A stretch of 64,000 bases of DNA from Oscillospiraceae bacterium HV4-5-C5C (GTDB lineage: Bacteria > Bacillota > Clostridia > Saccharofermentanales > Fastidiosipilaceae): NCBI GenBank assembly GCA_012034405.1, contig JAAVLZ010000002.1, positions 159,915-223,914 of the forward strand. The letters run 5' to 3'. The notes beneath the pieces were generated by a model that was not told the origin of the DNA, did not search any database, and saw only the letters and a program-made list of their open reading frames with translations. This document shows, piece after piece, positions 43,372 to 52,961 of this stretch; within the stretch, counting starts at the first letter, position 1; every line of letters starts with the position of its first letter. Position numbers and translations under genes: made by a program.

Positions 43372-44082
43372 TTGAGTATTTCAGTTGCGATGGCAGCATA
43401 TAATGGATCAACATATATCAAGGAACAAATAGCTTCCATTATGCCTCAACTTGGGCAAGCCGATGAACTGATTATTTCTTGTGATCCGTCAGTTGATAAA
43501 ACCTGGGATATTATCTGTGAACAAAGCCAAACTGATCCCAGAATCAAGGTGTATCGCGGACCGGGAAAAGGCCTCATTTTAAATTTTCAAAAAGCGATTG
43601 AATCTTGTCACGGCGATTACATATTCTTATGTGACCAGGATGATATTTGGTGCCCGAATAAAGTTAAATACATGGTTGAGTGTTTTTCAAACACAAATGC
43701 AGATGTAATTCTGCACGATGCTTGTATTGTAAATCAAGATCTTGTTTGTCTACAACCTTCTTATTTTGAGTTCCATAATACAGGCGGAGGTTATTGGAGG
43801 AATATTATAAAGAACGGATTTATTGGCTGCTGCATGGCATTTAAGCGGAGCTTTAGAACCTTAATCATTCCTTTTCCTCCTAATATACCCATGCATGATC
43901 AGTGGATTGGCTTACTTGGCCTTAAATATGGCAAAGTTGTTTTTTTGCGCAAGCAATTGATTTATTACCGGAGACATAGTAGTAATGCGACTTTCAGCCA
44001 CCACGCCAGTGTATTACAAATGCTTAAATGGCGAGTTAATATCCTCCTGGCATTAGGGGAGAGAGCGAGAACGTTAAAATGA
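43372..44082 (+). CDS. Glycosyltransferase family 2
   Basis: 236 residues from TTG 43372 (AAAGG about 12 bases upstream, a loose fit; no better start is in frame with the family's N-terminus). Motifs: ISVAMAAYNGSTYIKEQI, SCDPSVDKT, LCDQDDIWCPNKV and HDQWIGLLGLKYG, followed by YYRRHSSNATFSHH. It belongs to the same subgroup as the two DQDD-type enzymes nearby. The ATGA overlap with the next gene indicates coupled translation. Confidence 0.86.
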   Translation: MSISVAMAAYNGSTYIKEQIASIMPQLGQADELIISCDPSVDKTWDIICEQSQTDPRIKVYRGPGKGLILNFQKAIESCHGDYIFLCDQDDIWCPNKVKYMVECFSNTNADVILHDACIVNQDLVCLQPSYFEFHNTGGGYWRNIIKNGFIGCCMAFKRSFRTLIIPFPPNIPMHDQWIGLLGLKYGKVVFLRKQLIYYRRHSSNATFSHHASVLQMLKWRVNILLALGERARTLK

Positions 44083-44864
44083 TCAAGCCTGCGGCTATTT
44101 ATGCTGTTATTGTACTATACAATAAATCATTTCATGACTCCATTACCTTCAATTCTATTTCAAAGCATAAATCCATACAGATTATTATCTGTGATAACAG
44201 CACCTCTGACTTCTATAATGAACAAAGCAATAGTTTTGATAATGTCACATACATAAATATGAAAGGGAACAAAGGACTGCCTAAAGCTTACAATCAAGCA
44301 TTAGACTATATTGGAAATCAGACGGGCATTATATGCTGGTTTGATGATGACACAGCCATTCCAGATGAGTACTTTGATCTTGTCATACACTACTTTTTAA
44401 CTCCAGATTTAGATATTGCCCTGCCTGTCGTTTTTGATGAAGTTGGCATGCTGTCCCCTTGTATTTTAAAAGGTAATTACTGCCATCGGGCTAAGAATCT
44501 GGCAGAAATAGCAGGGAATATTTCTGCCATTAACAGCGGTCTGAGTGTCAATCTGAAAGTTTATGAAGATTTTAGATACGATGACAATATGTTTTTAGAC
44601 TTTGTTGATCATGCCTTTTTCAGGGAAATGAGACGGAGACATAAGACAATTCAGGTAATGCAAGACAATATTTTATATCAAAAGTTTGCAGCTAATTCCA
44701 GCTCAAAAGAGTCAGCAATCGTACGCTTTAAAATTTTAAAAAAAGATTTAAGATATTTTTATAAGGATACGACCTTTTCGAGATTGTATTATCATTATAT
44801 TATTATGCGGCGTAAAGCTCGGCTAGTTCTAAAATATAGAAGCCTAAAAATGGCATTTATATAA
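44079..44864 (+). CDS. Glycosyltransferase family 2, divergent
   Basis: 261 residues. GT-A motifs: YAVIVLYNKSF, ICDNSTSDF, MKGNKGLPKAYNQAL and WFDDDTAIP, which supplies the DxD. The rest contains INSGLSVNLKVYEDF and DFVDHAFFREMRRR in the acceptor half. It resembles family 2 rhamnosyltransferase-like enzymes with a shortened C-terminus. Overlaps the upstream gene by 4 bp; the next gene follows after 100 bp. Confidence 0.83.
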   Translation: MIKPAAIYAVIVLYNKSFHDSITFNSISKHKSIQIIICDNSTSDFYNEQSNSFDNVTYINMKGNKGLPKAYNQALDYIGNQTGIICWFDDDTAIPDEYFDLVIHYFLTPDLDIALPVVFDEVGMLSPCILKGNYCHRAKNLAEIAGNISAINSGLSVNLKVYEDFRYDDNMFLDFVDHAFFREMRRRHKTIQVMQDNILYQKFAANSSSKESAIVRFKILKKDLRYFYKDTTFSRLYYHYIIMRRKARLVLKYRSLKMAFI

Positions 44865-44965
44865 GAAAAAACAAAGCAATATCAATCTGTAACTGCAGCT
44901 TCTAGGTTATTACGACATGATTAATATATGCCTAGAATCAAAGATGTATAAGTAAAGGCAACTAA

Positions 44966-46477
44966 ATGCATAAAGACGAATCAAGACAAGCAGGCGCTAA
45001 GATATACTCTGTCAAACATAATTTTGTAATGAATTTAGTTTTAACTGCGTCCTCTTTTGTCTTTCCATTAATAACTTATCCGTATATTTCCAGAGTCCTG
45101 CAGGTTGTGGCCAATGGTAAGGTTTCATTTGCTACATCTATTCTGACCTATTTTGCTATGTTTGCATCACTAGGTATCCCTACTTACGGTATCCGAGTAT
45201 GCGCTCAGGTTAGAGATGATAAAGAAGAATTATCCAGGACGGTTCATGAGCTCTTGGTTATCAATTTGGTGTCAACTGTCGTCACTTATTTAGCTTTCTT
45301 TTTGTCTTTAGCATTGATACCTAACTTTAAAGAAAATCGTGAATTACTCCTTGTAAACAGTTTAAGCTTGATCCTTAATACAATTGGGGTTAGTTGGTTT
45401 TATAGCGCCCTTGAACAGTATAACTATATAACGATACGCAGTTTGATCTTTAAATCTATCTCAGTCATCTTAACTTTTTTATTAGTTCGCAATGAAAGAG
45501 ACTATGTTGCGTATGCGGCAATTCTTGTCCTTTCAACCGGCGGCTCTAATATTCTGAATTTTATTCACTTGCGAAATTTCATTATCTTTAAGCCAGTGGG
45601 GCATTACAATTTCAAACGGCATTTAAGACCTATTTTTATTTTCTTTGGATCTGCGGTAGCTAGTAGTATATATGTAAATCTGGATACAGTCATGCTTGGA
45701 TTTATCGCAGGCAGTGAACAAGTCGGCTATTATCAAGTTGCAACCAAAATAAAATTATTGCTGACCAGTTTTGTAACGTCTTTGGGTGCAGTTTTAATGC
45801 CGAGGTTATCCTATTATGTAGAAAAAGGAAGAAAAGCAGAATTTGATATGGTAATAGTCAAGTCCTTCAATTTTGTCCTAATCGTAGCATCATCGCTGGT
45901 ATGCTACTTTATTATATTTGCCCGTGAAGCAATATTGGTTCTTGCTGGTAGTTCATACATGTCTTCTGTGTTACCAATGCAAATCGTATTACCTTCCGTG
46001 TTATTTATTGGTTTATCCTATATCACAGGATTACAAATACTGACCCCTCTTATGAAAGAAAAAAAGATGTTGATATCTTATATTGTTGCTTCTATTGTTA
46101 GCTTTTCATGTAATTTGGTACTTATTCCATTCATTAAAGCTTCAGGTGCAGCTATATCAACTACTCTGGCTGAGTTTACGGTCCTTATTTTGCAGTGTGC
46201 TTTTTTATGGCCTATTCTAAAACCTTTAATGAAAACAATTAGTATTTGGAAAACATTTTTAGCTTTAACCATATCAAACCTTGCTATTATCATCCTGAAA
46301 AAGATAATGACCATATATTTACAACAGCATCCTTTTATTATATTGCTTATATCCTCAATTATTTATTTTGGCCTTTACTTATCAGTCCTTTACCTGCTGC
46401 AGGAACCATTTATTAGAGATACAGTCTTAGTGAGTGCCAATAATGTCAAGCATAGTCTCAGGAGACATCACAAATGA
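44966..46477 (+). CDS. Polysaccharide flippase (Wzx type), second copy
   Basis: 503 residues with about 14 membrane helices. The start SVKHNFVMNLVLTASSFVFPLITYPYISRVL, followed by GKVSFATSILTYFAMFASLGIPTYGIR, is the classic Wzx/oligosaccharide flippase N-terminus; GFIAGSEQVGYYQVATKIKLLL in the middle is also typical. It is the better Wzx candidate of the two in this locus. No strong ribosome site; AAGGCAACTAA precedes ATG 44966. Confidence 0.92.
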   Translation: MHKDESRQAGAKIYSVKHNFVMNLVLTASSFVFPLITYPYISRVLQVVANGKVSFATSILTYFAMFASLGIPTYGIRVCAQVRDDKEELSRTVHELLVINLVSTVVTYLAFFLSLALIPNFKENRELLLVNSLSLILNTIGVSWFYSALEQYNYITIRSLIFKSISVILTFLLVRNERDYVAYAAILVLSTGGSNILNFIHLRNFIIFKPVGHYNFKRHLRPIFIFFGSAVASSIYVNLDTVMLGFIAGSEQVGYYQVATKIKLLLTSFVTSLGAVLMPRLSYYVEKGRKAEFDMVIVKSFNFVLIVASSLVCYFIIFAREAILVLAGSSYMSSVLPMQIVLPSVLFIGLSYITGLQILTPLMKEKKMLISYIVASIVSFSCNLVLIPFIKASGAAISTTLAEFTVLILQCAFLWPILKPLMKTISIWKTFLALTISNLAIIILKKIMTIYLQQHPFIILLISSIIYFGLYLSVLYLLQEPFIRDTVLVSANNVKHSLRRHHK

Positions 46478-46666
46478 GTATAACTAAATTTAATAACATA
46501 ATAGTAAATGACTTCCAACAATAGGTGTATTGTTTATGCAAGATTGTTGCAACGTCTTTTAACGCTTAGATAGGATACCTCATTAATAAAGTGTAAAGTT
46601 AACTTGTTGCAATAAAGGTTAATGAATGCCTTGAGCATAATTACAGCATGAACGGAGGACAGGTGA

Positions 46667-48382
46667 ATGAGTTTAGCAAAAGCAATCAAGCTGATGCAGC
46701 CAGTAACTTTTAGCTTTTTGGTGGTCATGGCTTTTGAATTCATATTTGGTTTTACCGGAACTACCCTCATTATTGAAGGTGCGGCTATTCGGCATATTGT
46801 TTTTATTATAGCTTTTGTTAGTACCGCTTTTTTATGCATCCTCTATATGTTGGAGCATAAAATCGCTTTAGTCAGTCACAACAAGTCAAGCTCCATCTTT
46901 AGATACTTTAGTCGTTTACAATGGTCAGTTAGTATCCTATTGGTTTCCATGCTTGTATCCATGACCTTAATTCCATATCTAAGAAATAATTCTCTTCAAT
47001 TAGCAAAAAGTGAAGCCTTAGATTCTTTCATTATGTTAGCCTTATTTTTACCTCTTTCTTTTTTGATTCGCTGGAGATTATTTAACTATAAATTATACGG
47101 CAAGATTTTGTTTGCTTTTATGGCTATCTTTTCTGCCATGCATATTATCCTCTATATTGGTCAATCACTTAATCAAAACTATATTGAAATGGTTTTAGGC
47201 CATATTCAACGCCGGCTGGACGCAATTTCAGGTGTTCAATCTATCTTTCCTCAAATAATTCTAGGACATAATGGCTATCCTAGAGTCATTTTTACAACCT
47301 CTATTTACTTGGTATATTCGATATATTCAATCTTGGCAGAAACTGTAAAAAATCGGCTCATCAACAGTATCGTAATAGCGATTCATATTGCCGCAATTTT
47401 AACCACCATGACCAAATCAATTTGGTTAGGTATATTGATTGGTTTGTTCTGCTATGTGATTATGATGTTTGGCTTTTCTAAATCTCGAGGAAGGTTTTTA
47501 CTGAAAACGAGCCTGACTGTGTTAGCTATTTGTGGTTATATTTTACTATTAAATTACTCTGTATTCCATAATCAGGTGTATTTACGCCTTTCTAATACAT
47601 TTATGATTTCATCATCTAGTGTAACTGAGAGTGAGGTGAGCGATACCACAGATAATAAGCAGATTGAAAAGAAGAAGACTGAAACGGATGCTACTGTAGA
47701 ATCAAACCAAGCGACAGTAGTCGAGGACGATCATCTTTTTCAGAATAATGAACAGGCTGCAGCAGGGGAATCTGATGATACAAAGATTACTCAGACCAAT
47801 ATGATTTCATCATCAAGTACGGCTGAGAGTGAGGGGAGTGGTAGCGCAGAAAATAAGCAAACTGAAAAGAAGAAAACTGAAACGGATGGTACTGTAGCAA
47901 CAAACCAAGCAACAGCAGACGAGGATAATCAGGTCCCTCAGAATAATGAACAAGCCGCAGCAGTGGAATCCAATGACATAAAAATTACTCAGACCAGATT
48001 ACTGCTAAATGAATGGCTTAAACATCCTATATTGGGGAACGGATTTGGCAGTTATATTAAGAATTATATACGGTCACAAGAGGCTGTATTTTCATATGAA
48101 ATGCAAGCACCAGCATTGTTGATGAAGGTTGGCCTTCTTGGCGTTTCCTTGGTTCTACTCACTGTATTTATGGCTTTTTATAATGTGCTACATAATTCTT
48201 ATTTGCACCCAAAAGCAAAAGCTGCCTGGGTCTACCTGACTATAGCGTTCATTATGGCTGTTCAAACTAATCCACTGCTCTTATCTTACCCAGGTATTTC
48301 TATTTTTGTTATAATATTAGTACTATCAGAGAATAATAGTGGCAGCAAAGTAGCTTCCATACAAAAAACGGGGCAAGTTTAG
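46667..48382 (+). CDS. O-antigen ligase/polymerase-like membrane protein with a duplicated outside loop
   Basis: 571 residues. About ten helices before residue 310, then a long polar loop (about 312-445), then WLKHPILGNGFGSYIKNY, the signature of the O-antigen ligase/Wzy-C family, and the final helices. It probably polymerises the repeat units outside the membrane or attaches the chain. The loop consists of two 66-residue tandem copies rich in Ser, Glu, Lys and Gln (DNA 47603-47998), which are not part of the family. ACGGAGGACAGGTGA precedes the ATG. It is the last AT-rich gene; the rml genes follow after 214 bp. Confidence 0.88.
   Translation: MSLAKAIKLMQPVTFSFLVVMAFEFIFGFTGTTLIIEGAAIRHIVFIIAFVSTAFLCILYMLEHKIALVSHNKSSSIFRYFSRLQWSVSILLVSMLVSMTLIPYLRNNSLQLAKSEALDSFIMLALFLPLSFLIRWRLFNYKLYGKILFAFMAIFSAMHIILYIGQSLNQNYIEMVLGHIQRRLDAISGVQSIFPQIILGHNGYPRVIFTTSIYLVYSIYSILAETVKNRLINSIVIAIHIAAILTTMTKSIWLGILIGLFCYVIMMFGFSKSRGRFLLKTSLTVLAICGYILLLNYSVFHNQVYLRLSNTFMISSSSVTESEVSDTTDNKQIEKKKTETDATVESNQATVVEDDHLFQNNEQAAAGESDDTKITQTNMISSSSTAESEGSGSAENKQTEKKKTETDGTVATNQATADEDNQVPQNNEQAAAVESNDIKITQTRLLLNEWLKHPILGNGFGSYIKNYIRSQEAVFSYEMQAPALLMKVGLLGVSLVLLTVFMAFYNVLHNSYLHPKAKAAWVYLTIAFIMAVQTNPLLLSYPGISIFVIILVLSENNSGSKVASIQKTGQV
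47603..47998 (+). repeat. Two tandem 198-bp repeats within the polymerase gene
   Basis: Copy 1 is 47603-47800, copy 2 is 47801-47998, both beginning ATGATTTCATCATC and ending near ACTCAGACCA. By my count 45 of the 66 encoded residues are identical. The length is a multiple of three and the reading frame stays open. Confidence 0.9.
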
Positions 48383-48561
48383 CGCACAATTAAGATTGTG
48401 ATAACAACCATGTGGATTTAGTTTATGCTGAAGTCTTCTTTTTGGTTTGGGTGTGTATGCTTCACTAGTCTCCTGAAATCAAATTCTACTTTACTGGGTT
48501 TTGATTGGTTAGTGAGGAATTTTTAAATGATTGGAGTAAAAACATCCATACAGATAGTGTA

Positions 48562-48572
48562 TATAATATAAT
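48562..48572 (+). promoter_or_regulatory. Overlapping -10 elements before rmlA
   Basis: Two overlapping TATAAT hexamers (48562-48567 and 48567-48572) in the 214-bp gap after the polymerase gene. The -35 region is poor, so the promoter may be activator-dependent or weak. Confidence 0.4.
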
Positions 48573-48596
48573 TATTGTACGAAATCGAGGTGAATT

Positions 48597-49484
48597 ATGA
48601 AAGGTATTATTCTGGCAGGAGGAGCGGGAACACGCCTGTATCCACTGACGCTGGTCACATCCAAACAGTTACTGCCGGTCTATGATAAACCCATGATCTA
48701 CTATCCTCTATCGACTCTTATGATAGCGGGGATTCAGGATATCCTGATTATTTCAACACCGGTAGATACGCCGCGTTTTCAGGAATTGCTCGGTGATGGG
48801 GAACAGTTTGGTATCCATCTTGAATACAAAGTGCAACCTTCACCAGATGGTCTGGCTCAAGCCTTTACGCTTGGGGCGGATTTTATTGGTGAAGACAGTT
48901 GCGCCATGATCTTGGGTGACAATATCTTTTACGGCGCAGGCTTTGGCTCGATGCTGCGCCAGGCTGTTCGTCGGGCAGAAGAGGCTAACCGCAGCACCAT
49001 TTTTGGCTATTACGTGCAAGACCCAGAGCGCTTTGGCGTTGTGGAGTTTGATGAAGGTGGACAAGTCATCAGTCTAGCAGAAAAACCTTCACAGCCCAAA
49101 AGCCATTATGCGGTGACGGGACTTTATTTTTATAATAAGGATGTAGTGCAGATGGCCCGTCAGGTCCGGCCCAGCAGCCGGGGTGAATTAGAGATCACGA
49201 CATTAAATCAATTATATTTGGAGCAGCAGCTGCTGGATGTGGAACTGTTGGGCCGCGGCTTTGCGTGGCTGGATACTGGAACCATGGAGAGCTTGGTAGA
49301 TGCCGCAGACTTTGTTCGCATGATAGAGAAGCGGCAGGGCATCAAAATCAGCGCCCCAGAAGAAATCGCCTATAAAAACGGCTGGATCAGCAAGGCGGCC
49401 TTACTGAAAAATGCCTGTCGCTATGGTAAATCACCCTATGGCGAACATCTGCGCAACGTGGCAGATGAGCGTCTGAGATACTAA
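48597..49484 (+). CDS. rmlA: Glucose-1-phosphate thymidylyltransferase
   Basis: 295 residues. First step of dTDP-L-rhamnose synthesis: dTTP plus glucose-1-phosphate to dTDP-glucose. Motifs: [53 protein letters not shown] and the C-terminal [23 protein letters not shown] precedes ATG. It opens the rmlA-D-B-C operon. Its base composition returns to the GC-richer chromosome type. Confidence 0.97.
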   Translation: MKGIILAGGAGTRLYPLTLVTSKQLLPVYDKPMIYYPLSTLMIAGIQDILIISTPVDTPRFQELLGDGEQFGIHLEYKVQPSPDGLAQAFTLGADFIGEDSCAMILGDNIFYGAGFGSMLRQAVRRAEEANRSTIFGYYVQDPERFGVVEFDEGGQVISLAEKPSQPKSHYAVTGLYFYNKDVVQMARQVRPSSRGELEITTLNQLYLEQQLLDVELLGRGFAWLDTGTMESLVDAADFVRMIEKRQGIKISAPEEIAYKNGWISKAALLKNACRYGKSPYGEHLRNVADERLRY

Positions 49485-49493
49485 GGAGGAACC

Positions 49494-50420
49494 ATGAATA
49501 TTCTGATTACCGGAAGCCGGGGTCAACTGGGCACAGAAATTCAGAAACAACTGCGGTTAGGCTATAGTGAACTGGGAGAACTTCCCGCTGCTTTCAGGAA
49601 AGGAGAGGTTACAGCAATTGATCTGCCGGAGCTGGATATTACAGATCTGGCGGCAGTAAATACCTATATTAAGCAGTTACAGCCAGATGTGGTCATCAAC
49701 TGCGCGGCATTTACTAATGTGGACGGCTGCGAGACCCAACCAGACGCAGCTTATGCGGCAAATGCGGTTGGCCCCCGCAATCTGGCGCTGGCTTGTGACC
49801 GGGTGGGCGCCAAACTGGTGCATGTGTCCACTGATTATGTGTTCAGCGGCAGGCCTAATGGTGGTGTGCAACTGGATGAAAGCTGGTTGCCGCAGCCTAT
49901 CAGCACGTATGGCCGGACTAAGTTGTTAGGTGAACAGTATGTGCGTCAATTCTGCCGCCGCTCTTTTATAGTGCGAACAGCCTGGCTGTATAGTTATTAT
50001 GGTAAGAATTTTGTCAAAACGATTCTGGGCGCCGGCCACAAATATGGTCAGGTTACAGTGGTGGATGACCAGCTGGGGACGCCAACTAACGCCGTGGATC
50101 TGGCGCATGTCCTGCTTCTGCTGGCTGAGGGTGAGCAATATGGTCTTTATCACTGTACCGGACAAGGCGTTTGCTCCTGGTACGAGTTTACTAAGGAGAT
50201 CTTTAGTTTGGCTGGTTTGTCTGCTGGCGTGACCGCCTGCAGCACGGCTGAATACCAGGCAGCGCACCCGGACTCGACCAGCCGGCCGCTGTGGTCTGCG
50301 CTGGACAACCGCATGCTGCGCAGCGTAGTGGGTACCGACCCGGTCCGTAGCTGGCAGGATGCGCTGACCGCCTTTTTTGACCATTGGGACGGCAGTAACA
50401 GCATGAAAGAGGAGCACTGA
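49494..50420 (+). CDS. rmlD: dTDP-4-dehydrorhamnose reductase
   Basis: 308 residues. Last step of dTDP-rhamnose synthesis, NADPH-dependent. SDR fold: ITGSRGQLGTEIQ (Rossmann glycine loop), INCAAFTNVDGCE, VSTDYVFSG and YGRTKLLGE with the YxxxK catalytic pair. AAGGAGG lies just upstream; it is 9 bp after rmlA and 4 bp before rmlB. Confidence 0.95.
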   Translation: MNILITGSRGQLGTEIQKQLRLGYSELGELPAAFRKGEVTAIDLPELDITDLAAVNTYIKQLQPDVVINCAAFTNVDGCETQPDAAYAANAVGPRNLALACDRVGAKLVHVSTDYVFSGRPNGGVQLDESWLPQPISTYGRTKLLGEQYVRQFCRRSFIVRTAWLYSYYGKNFVKTILGAGHKYGQVTVVDDQLGTPTNAVDLAHVLLLLAEGEQYGLYHCTGQGVCSWYEFTKEIFSLAGLSAGVTACSTAEYQAAHPDSTSRPLWSALDNRMLRSVVGTDPVRSWQDALTAFFDHWDGSNSMKEEH

Positions 50421-50424
50421 TAAT

Positions 50425-51504
50425 ATGAAAACCTATTTACTGACCGGCTGTGCCGGTTTTATTGGCACCAACTTTGTTTACCACATGCTGAAAACCTATC
50501 CGGATATCCAGTTGATTAACCTGGATAAACTGACCTATGCCGGCAATCTGGAAAATCTGCGTGACTGTGAAGGCGATCCTCGTCATATTTTTGTGCAGGG
50601 GGATATTGGTGACCGTGAACTGGTCAGCCGCCTCTTTGAACAATACCCTATTGATTATGTCATTAACTTTGCGGCGGAGAGCCATGTTGACCGCAGCATT
50701 AAGCACCCTGAGGTATTTGTGGAAACCAATGTGCTGGGGACAGTAAACCTGCTGCAGTGTGCCCGCCTGGCCTGGTACCGGGATAATCAGTGGGCCTTGG
50801 GTAAAAAGTTTTTGCAGGTTTCCACGGATGAGGTTTATGGGACGCTGGGTGAGGACGGCTACTTTATGGAAACCACCCCACTGTCACCCCACAGTCCGTA
50901 TTCAGCATCTAAGGCCAGTGCGGATATGTTTGTCCAGGCATTCCATGATACTTATGGCATGCCGGTTAATATTACCCGCTGTTCCAATAACTACGGTCCC
51001 TATCAGTTTCCGGAAAAGCTGATTCCACTGATGATCCACAATGCGCAAACGCATCAGGCGCTGCCGGTTTATGGAGATGGGATGCAGGTGCGTGACTGGC
51101 TGTATGTGGCAGACCACTGCAAGGCGATTGATTTAGTCTGCCGTCAGGGTCGGGATGGAGAGGTCTACAATGTGGGCGGACATAATGAGCATCCTAATCT
51201 TTATATTGTCAAAACCATCTTGGCACAGTTACAGGACCGGCTGCAGGATGCGGGCATTAATGAATCTCTGATCCACCATGTGACTGACCGGTTGGGGCAT
51301 GATCGGCGCTATGGCATTGACCCGCAAAAGATCATGCGGGATCTGGGCTGGGCTCCGGAAACGCCCTTTGCAGAGGGCATTGTGAAAACAATTGACTGGT
51401 ATTTGGCGCATGAGGACTGGGTGGCGCATATCGTGTCAGGTCAATATCAAGGCTATTACACCGACATGTATCAGCAGCGGTTGGCTCAGCAGTCAGAGGC
51501 TTGA
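50425..51504 (+). CDS. rmlB: dTDP-glucose 4,6-dehydratase
   Basis: 359 residues. Second step of the pathway. Extended SDR: TGCAGFIGTNFVYHML, NFAAESHVDRSI, STDEVYG (with the Asp-Glu acid/base pair) and YSASKASADM (YxxxK), then RCSNNYGPYQFPEKLIPLMI and RDWLYVADHC. Spacing to rmlC is 80 bp. The enzyme requires bound NAD. Confidence 0.97.
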   Translation: MKTYLLTGCAGFIGTNFVYHMLKTYPDIQLINLDKLTYAGNLENLRDCEGDPRHIFVQGDIGDRELVSRLFEQYPIDYVINFAAESHVDRSIKHPEVFVETNVLGTVNLLQCARLAWYRDNQWALGKKFLQVSTDEVYGTLGEDGYFMETTPLSPHSPYSASKASADMFVQAFHDTYGMPVNITRCSNNYGPYQFPEKLIPLMIHNAQTHQALPVYGDGMQVRDWLYVADHCKAIDLVCRQGRDGEVYNVGGHNEHPNLYIVKTILAQLQDRLQDAGINESLIHHVTDRLGHDRRYGIDPQKIMRDLGWAPETPFAEGIVKTIDWYLAHEDWVAHIVSGQYQGYYTDMYQQRLAQQSEA

Positions 51505-51584
51505 ATGATGGATGGCAGTTGGCGGACGGGCTGTCCGGAGCAGTGGGGTGCGGCAGACTTGACCATAGAAGAGAGGCAGAACAG

Positions 51585-52157
51585 ATGAGTCAGTTTAATT
51601 TTATCCAGACGAATATACCAGGGGTGCAGATTATTGAGCCAGCAGTATTTGGTGATGCGCGGGGCTACTTTATGGAAACCTACCATAAGTCGGATTTTTC
51701 TGCAGCCGGCATTGACCGGGAGTTTGTGCAGGATAATCAGTCGCGGTCTACGCGAGGGGTCCTGCGTGGGCTGCACTATCAGACAAAGCACCCACAGGCT
51801 AAGCTGGTGCGGGTAACGCGGGGAGAGGTGTATGATGTGGCAGTGGACTGCCGGCCGGACTCGGTGACTTTTGGTCGTTGGGTGGGGGTCCGCCTGAGTG
51901 AGGATAATAAGCGGATGTTTTATATTCCGCGAGGCTTTGCACATGGATTTTTAGTGCTGAGTGATATCGCTGAGTTTTGCTACAAGTGTGATGCGGAGTA
52001 TGACCCAATGGGTGAAGGCGGGGTGCCTTATGACGATCCGACAATAGGGATTGTATGGCCGGATTGCGGCGCACCCGTGCGCACCAGTGAAAAAGACCTT
52101 CATTATCTGCCCTTTACGCAACAGGGTTTCGAGTGGTTTAGTGGTATGGATGGTTGA
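51585..52157 (+). CDS. rmlC: dTDP-4-dehydrorhamnose 3,5-epimerase
   Basis: 190 residues from ATG 51585, with AGAGAGG upstream; the open frame begins at 51501 overlapping the rmlB stop, but those extra codons do not match the family. Cupin fold: GYFMETYHKSDF, SRSTRGVLRGLHYQ with the catalytic His, RVTRGEVYDVAVD, and IPRGFAHGFLVLSD. Ends the rml operon; an IS256 relic begins ten bases after its stop. Confidence 0.95.
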   Translation: MSQFNFIQTNIPGVQIIEPAVFGDARGYFMETYHKSDFSAAGIDREFVQDNQSRSTRGVLRGLHYQTKHPQAKLVRVTRGEVYDVAVDCRPDSVTFGRWVGVRLSEDNKRMFYIPRGFAHGFLVLSDIAEFCYKCDAEYDPMGEGGVPYDDPTIGIVWPDCGAPVRTSEKDLHYLPFTQQGFEWFSGMDG

Positions 52158-52167
52158 GTACACTGAA

Positions 52168-52959
52168 GTTCGTAACTTGAAAAAGTGAAGCCGCTTTGGC
52201 GCAGGTTGTGCAGGAAGCTTATGTGCAAGGGGTTTCAACCCGAAAAATCGAAACGCTGGCTCAAAGCCTGGGGATCGAGGACCGCTCGCGCAGCCAGGTC
52301 AGTGAAAGCGGCCAGCGCGACGTGCTGGCCATTGAGCCAATGCTCGAAGCATTCAGGGACAGTTACACACGGCTCTTCTCCGGACTTCAGGAGCGCGGCT
52401 TGAGCGGTGTGTCGCTCATCATCTCAGATGCCCATGCCGGCCTGGTTTCCGCGATTGAGCGCGCCTTCCCCGGTGCATCCTGGTAACGCTGCAAGGTTCA
52501 CTTCATGCGAAATATCTTGTTGCACGTACCGCATCGGGAGAAAGACCGCTTTGCCGCCCATCTCAAGCTGATCTGGCAGGCACCGAACCGGAAACTGGCG
52601 CTGAAGTGGGCTCAGGAGCTGATAGCAGCCTATGAACACCGCCTTCCGAAGGCCATCTCCACCCTGGAAGCAGGCTTAGAAGACAGCCTGTCCTATCTGG
52701 CCTTCCTCAGTCTGGACGCTCGAAAAATCAGTTCGAACAACCTGATTGAGCGTCTGAACAAAGAGATCAGACGCCGGACCAACGTGATCGGCATCTTTCC
52801 CAACCCTGAGTCCTACGTACGCTTGATCACCGTTTACCTGATGGAATATGCTGAAGACTGGTCGGCTTCTAAGGCCTACCTCAGCCAGAAGTCCATCGAA
52901 GACATACCAACGCTAACAGCCGCCTAGATACACTTAGAACGGAACCCGAAGTTGCGAAC
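52168..52959 (+). mobile_element. IS256-family element relic
   Basis: Terminal inverted repeats are GTTCGTAACTT (52168-52178) and AAGTTGCGAAC (52949-52959), one mismatch in eleven. Between them lies only a decayed transposase gene of about 740 bp, against about 1.2 kb for a full one. The right end abuts a beheaded IS21 istB gene, so the element or its loss caused that truncation. Confidence 0.75.
52187..52927 (+). pseudogene. IS256-family (Mutator) transposase, broken
   Basis: The frame reads AQVVQEAYVQGVSTRKIETLAQSLGI near its start, then jumps from SRSQVSE straight to a REVL-like segment (GQRDVLAIEPML), losing the part with the first catalytic Asp (LDATYxKVR in intact enzymes). ISDAHAGL with the second Asp is kept, as is NLIERLNKEIRRRT with the Glu. 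A TAA at 52484-52486 replaces the Gln of the conserved WQRC motif; the same frame continues to 52927. The N-terminus is also cut. It cannot transpose. Confidence 0.88.
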
Positions 52960-52961
52960 AT

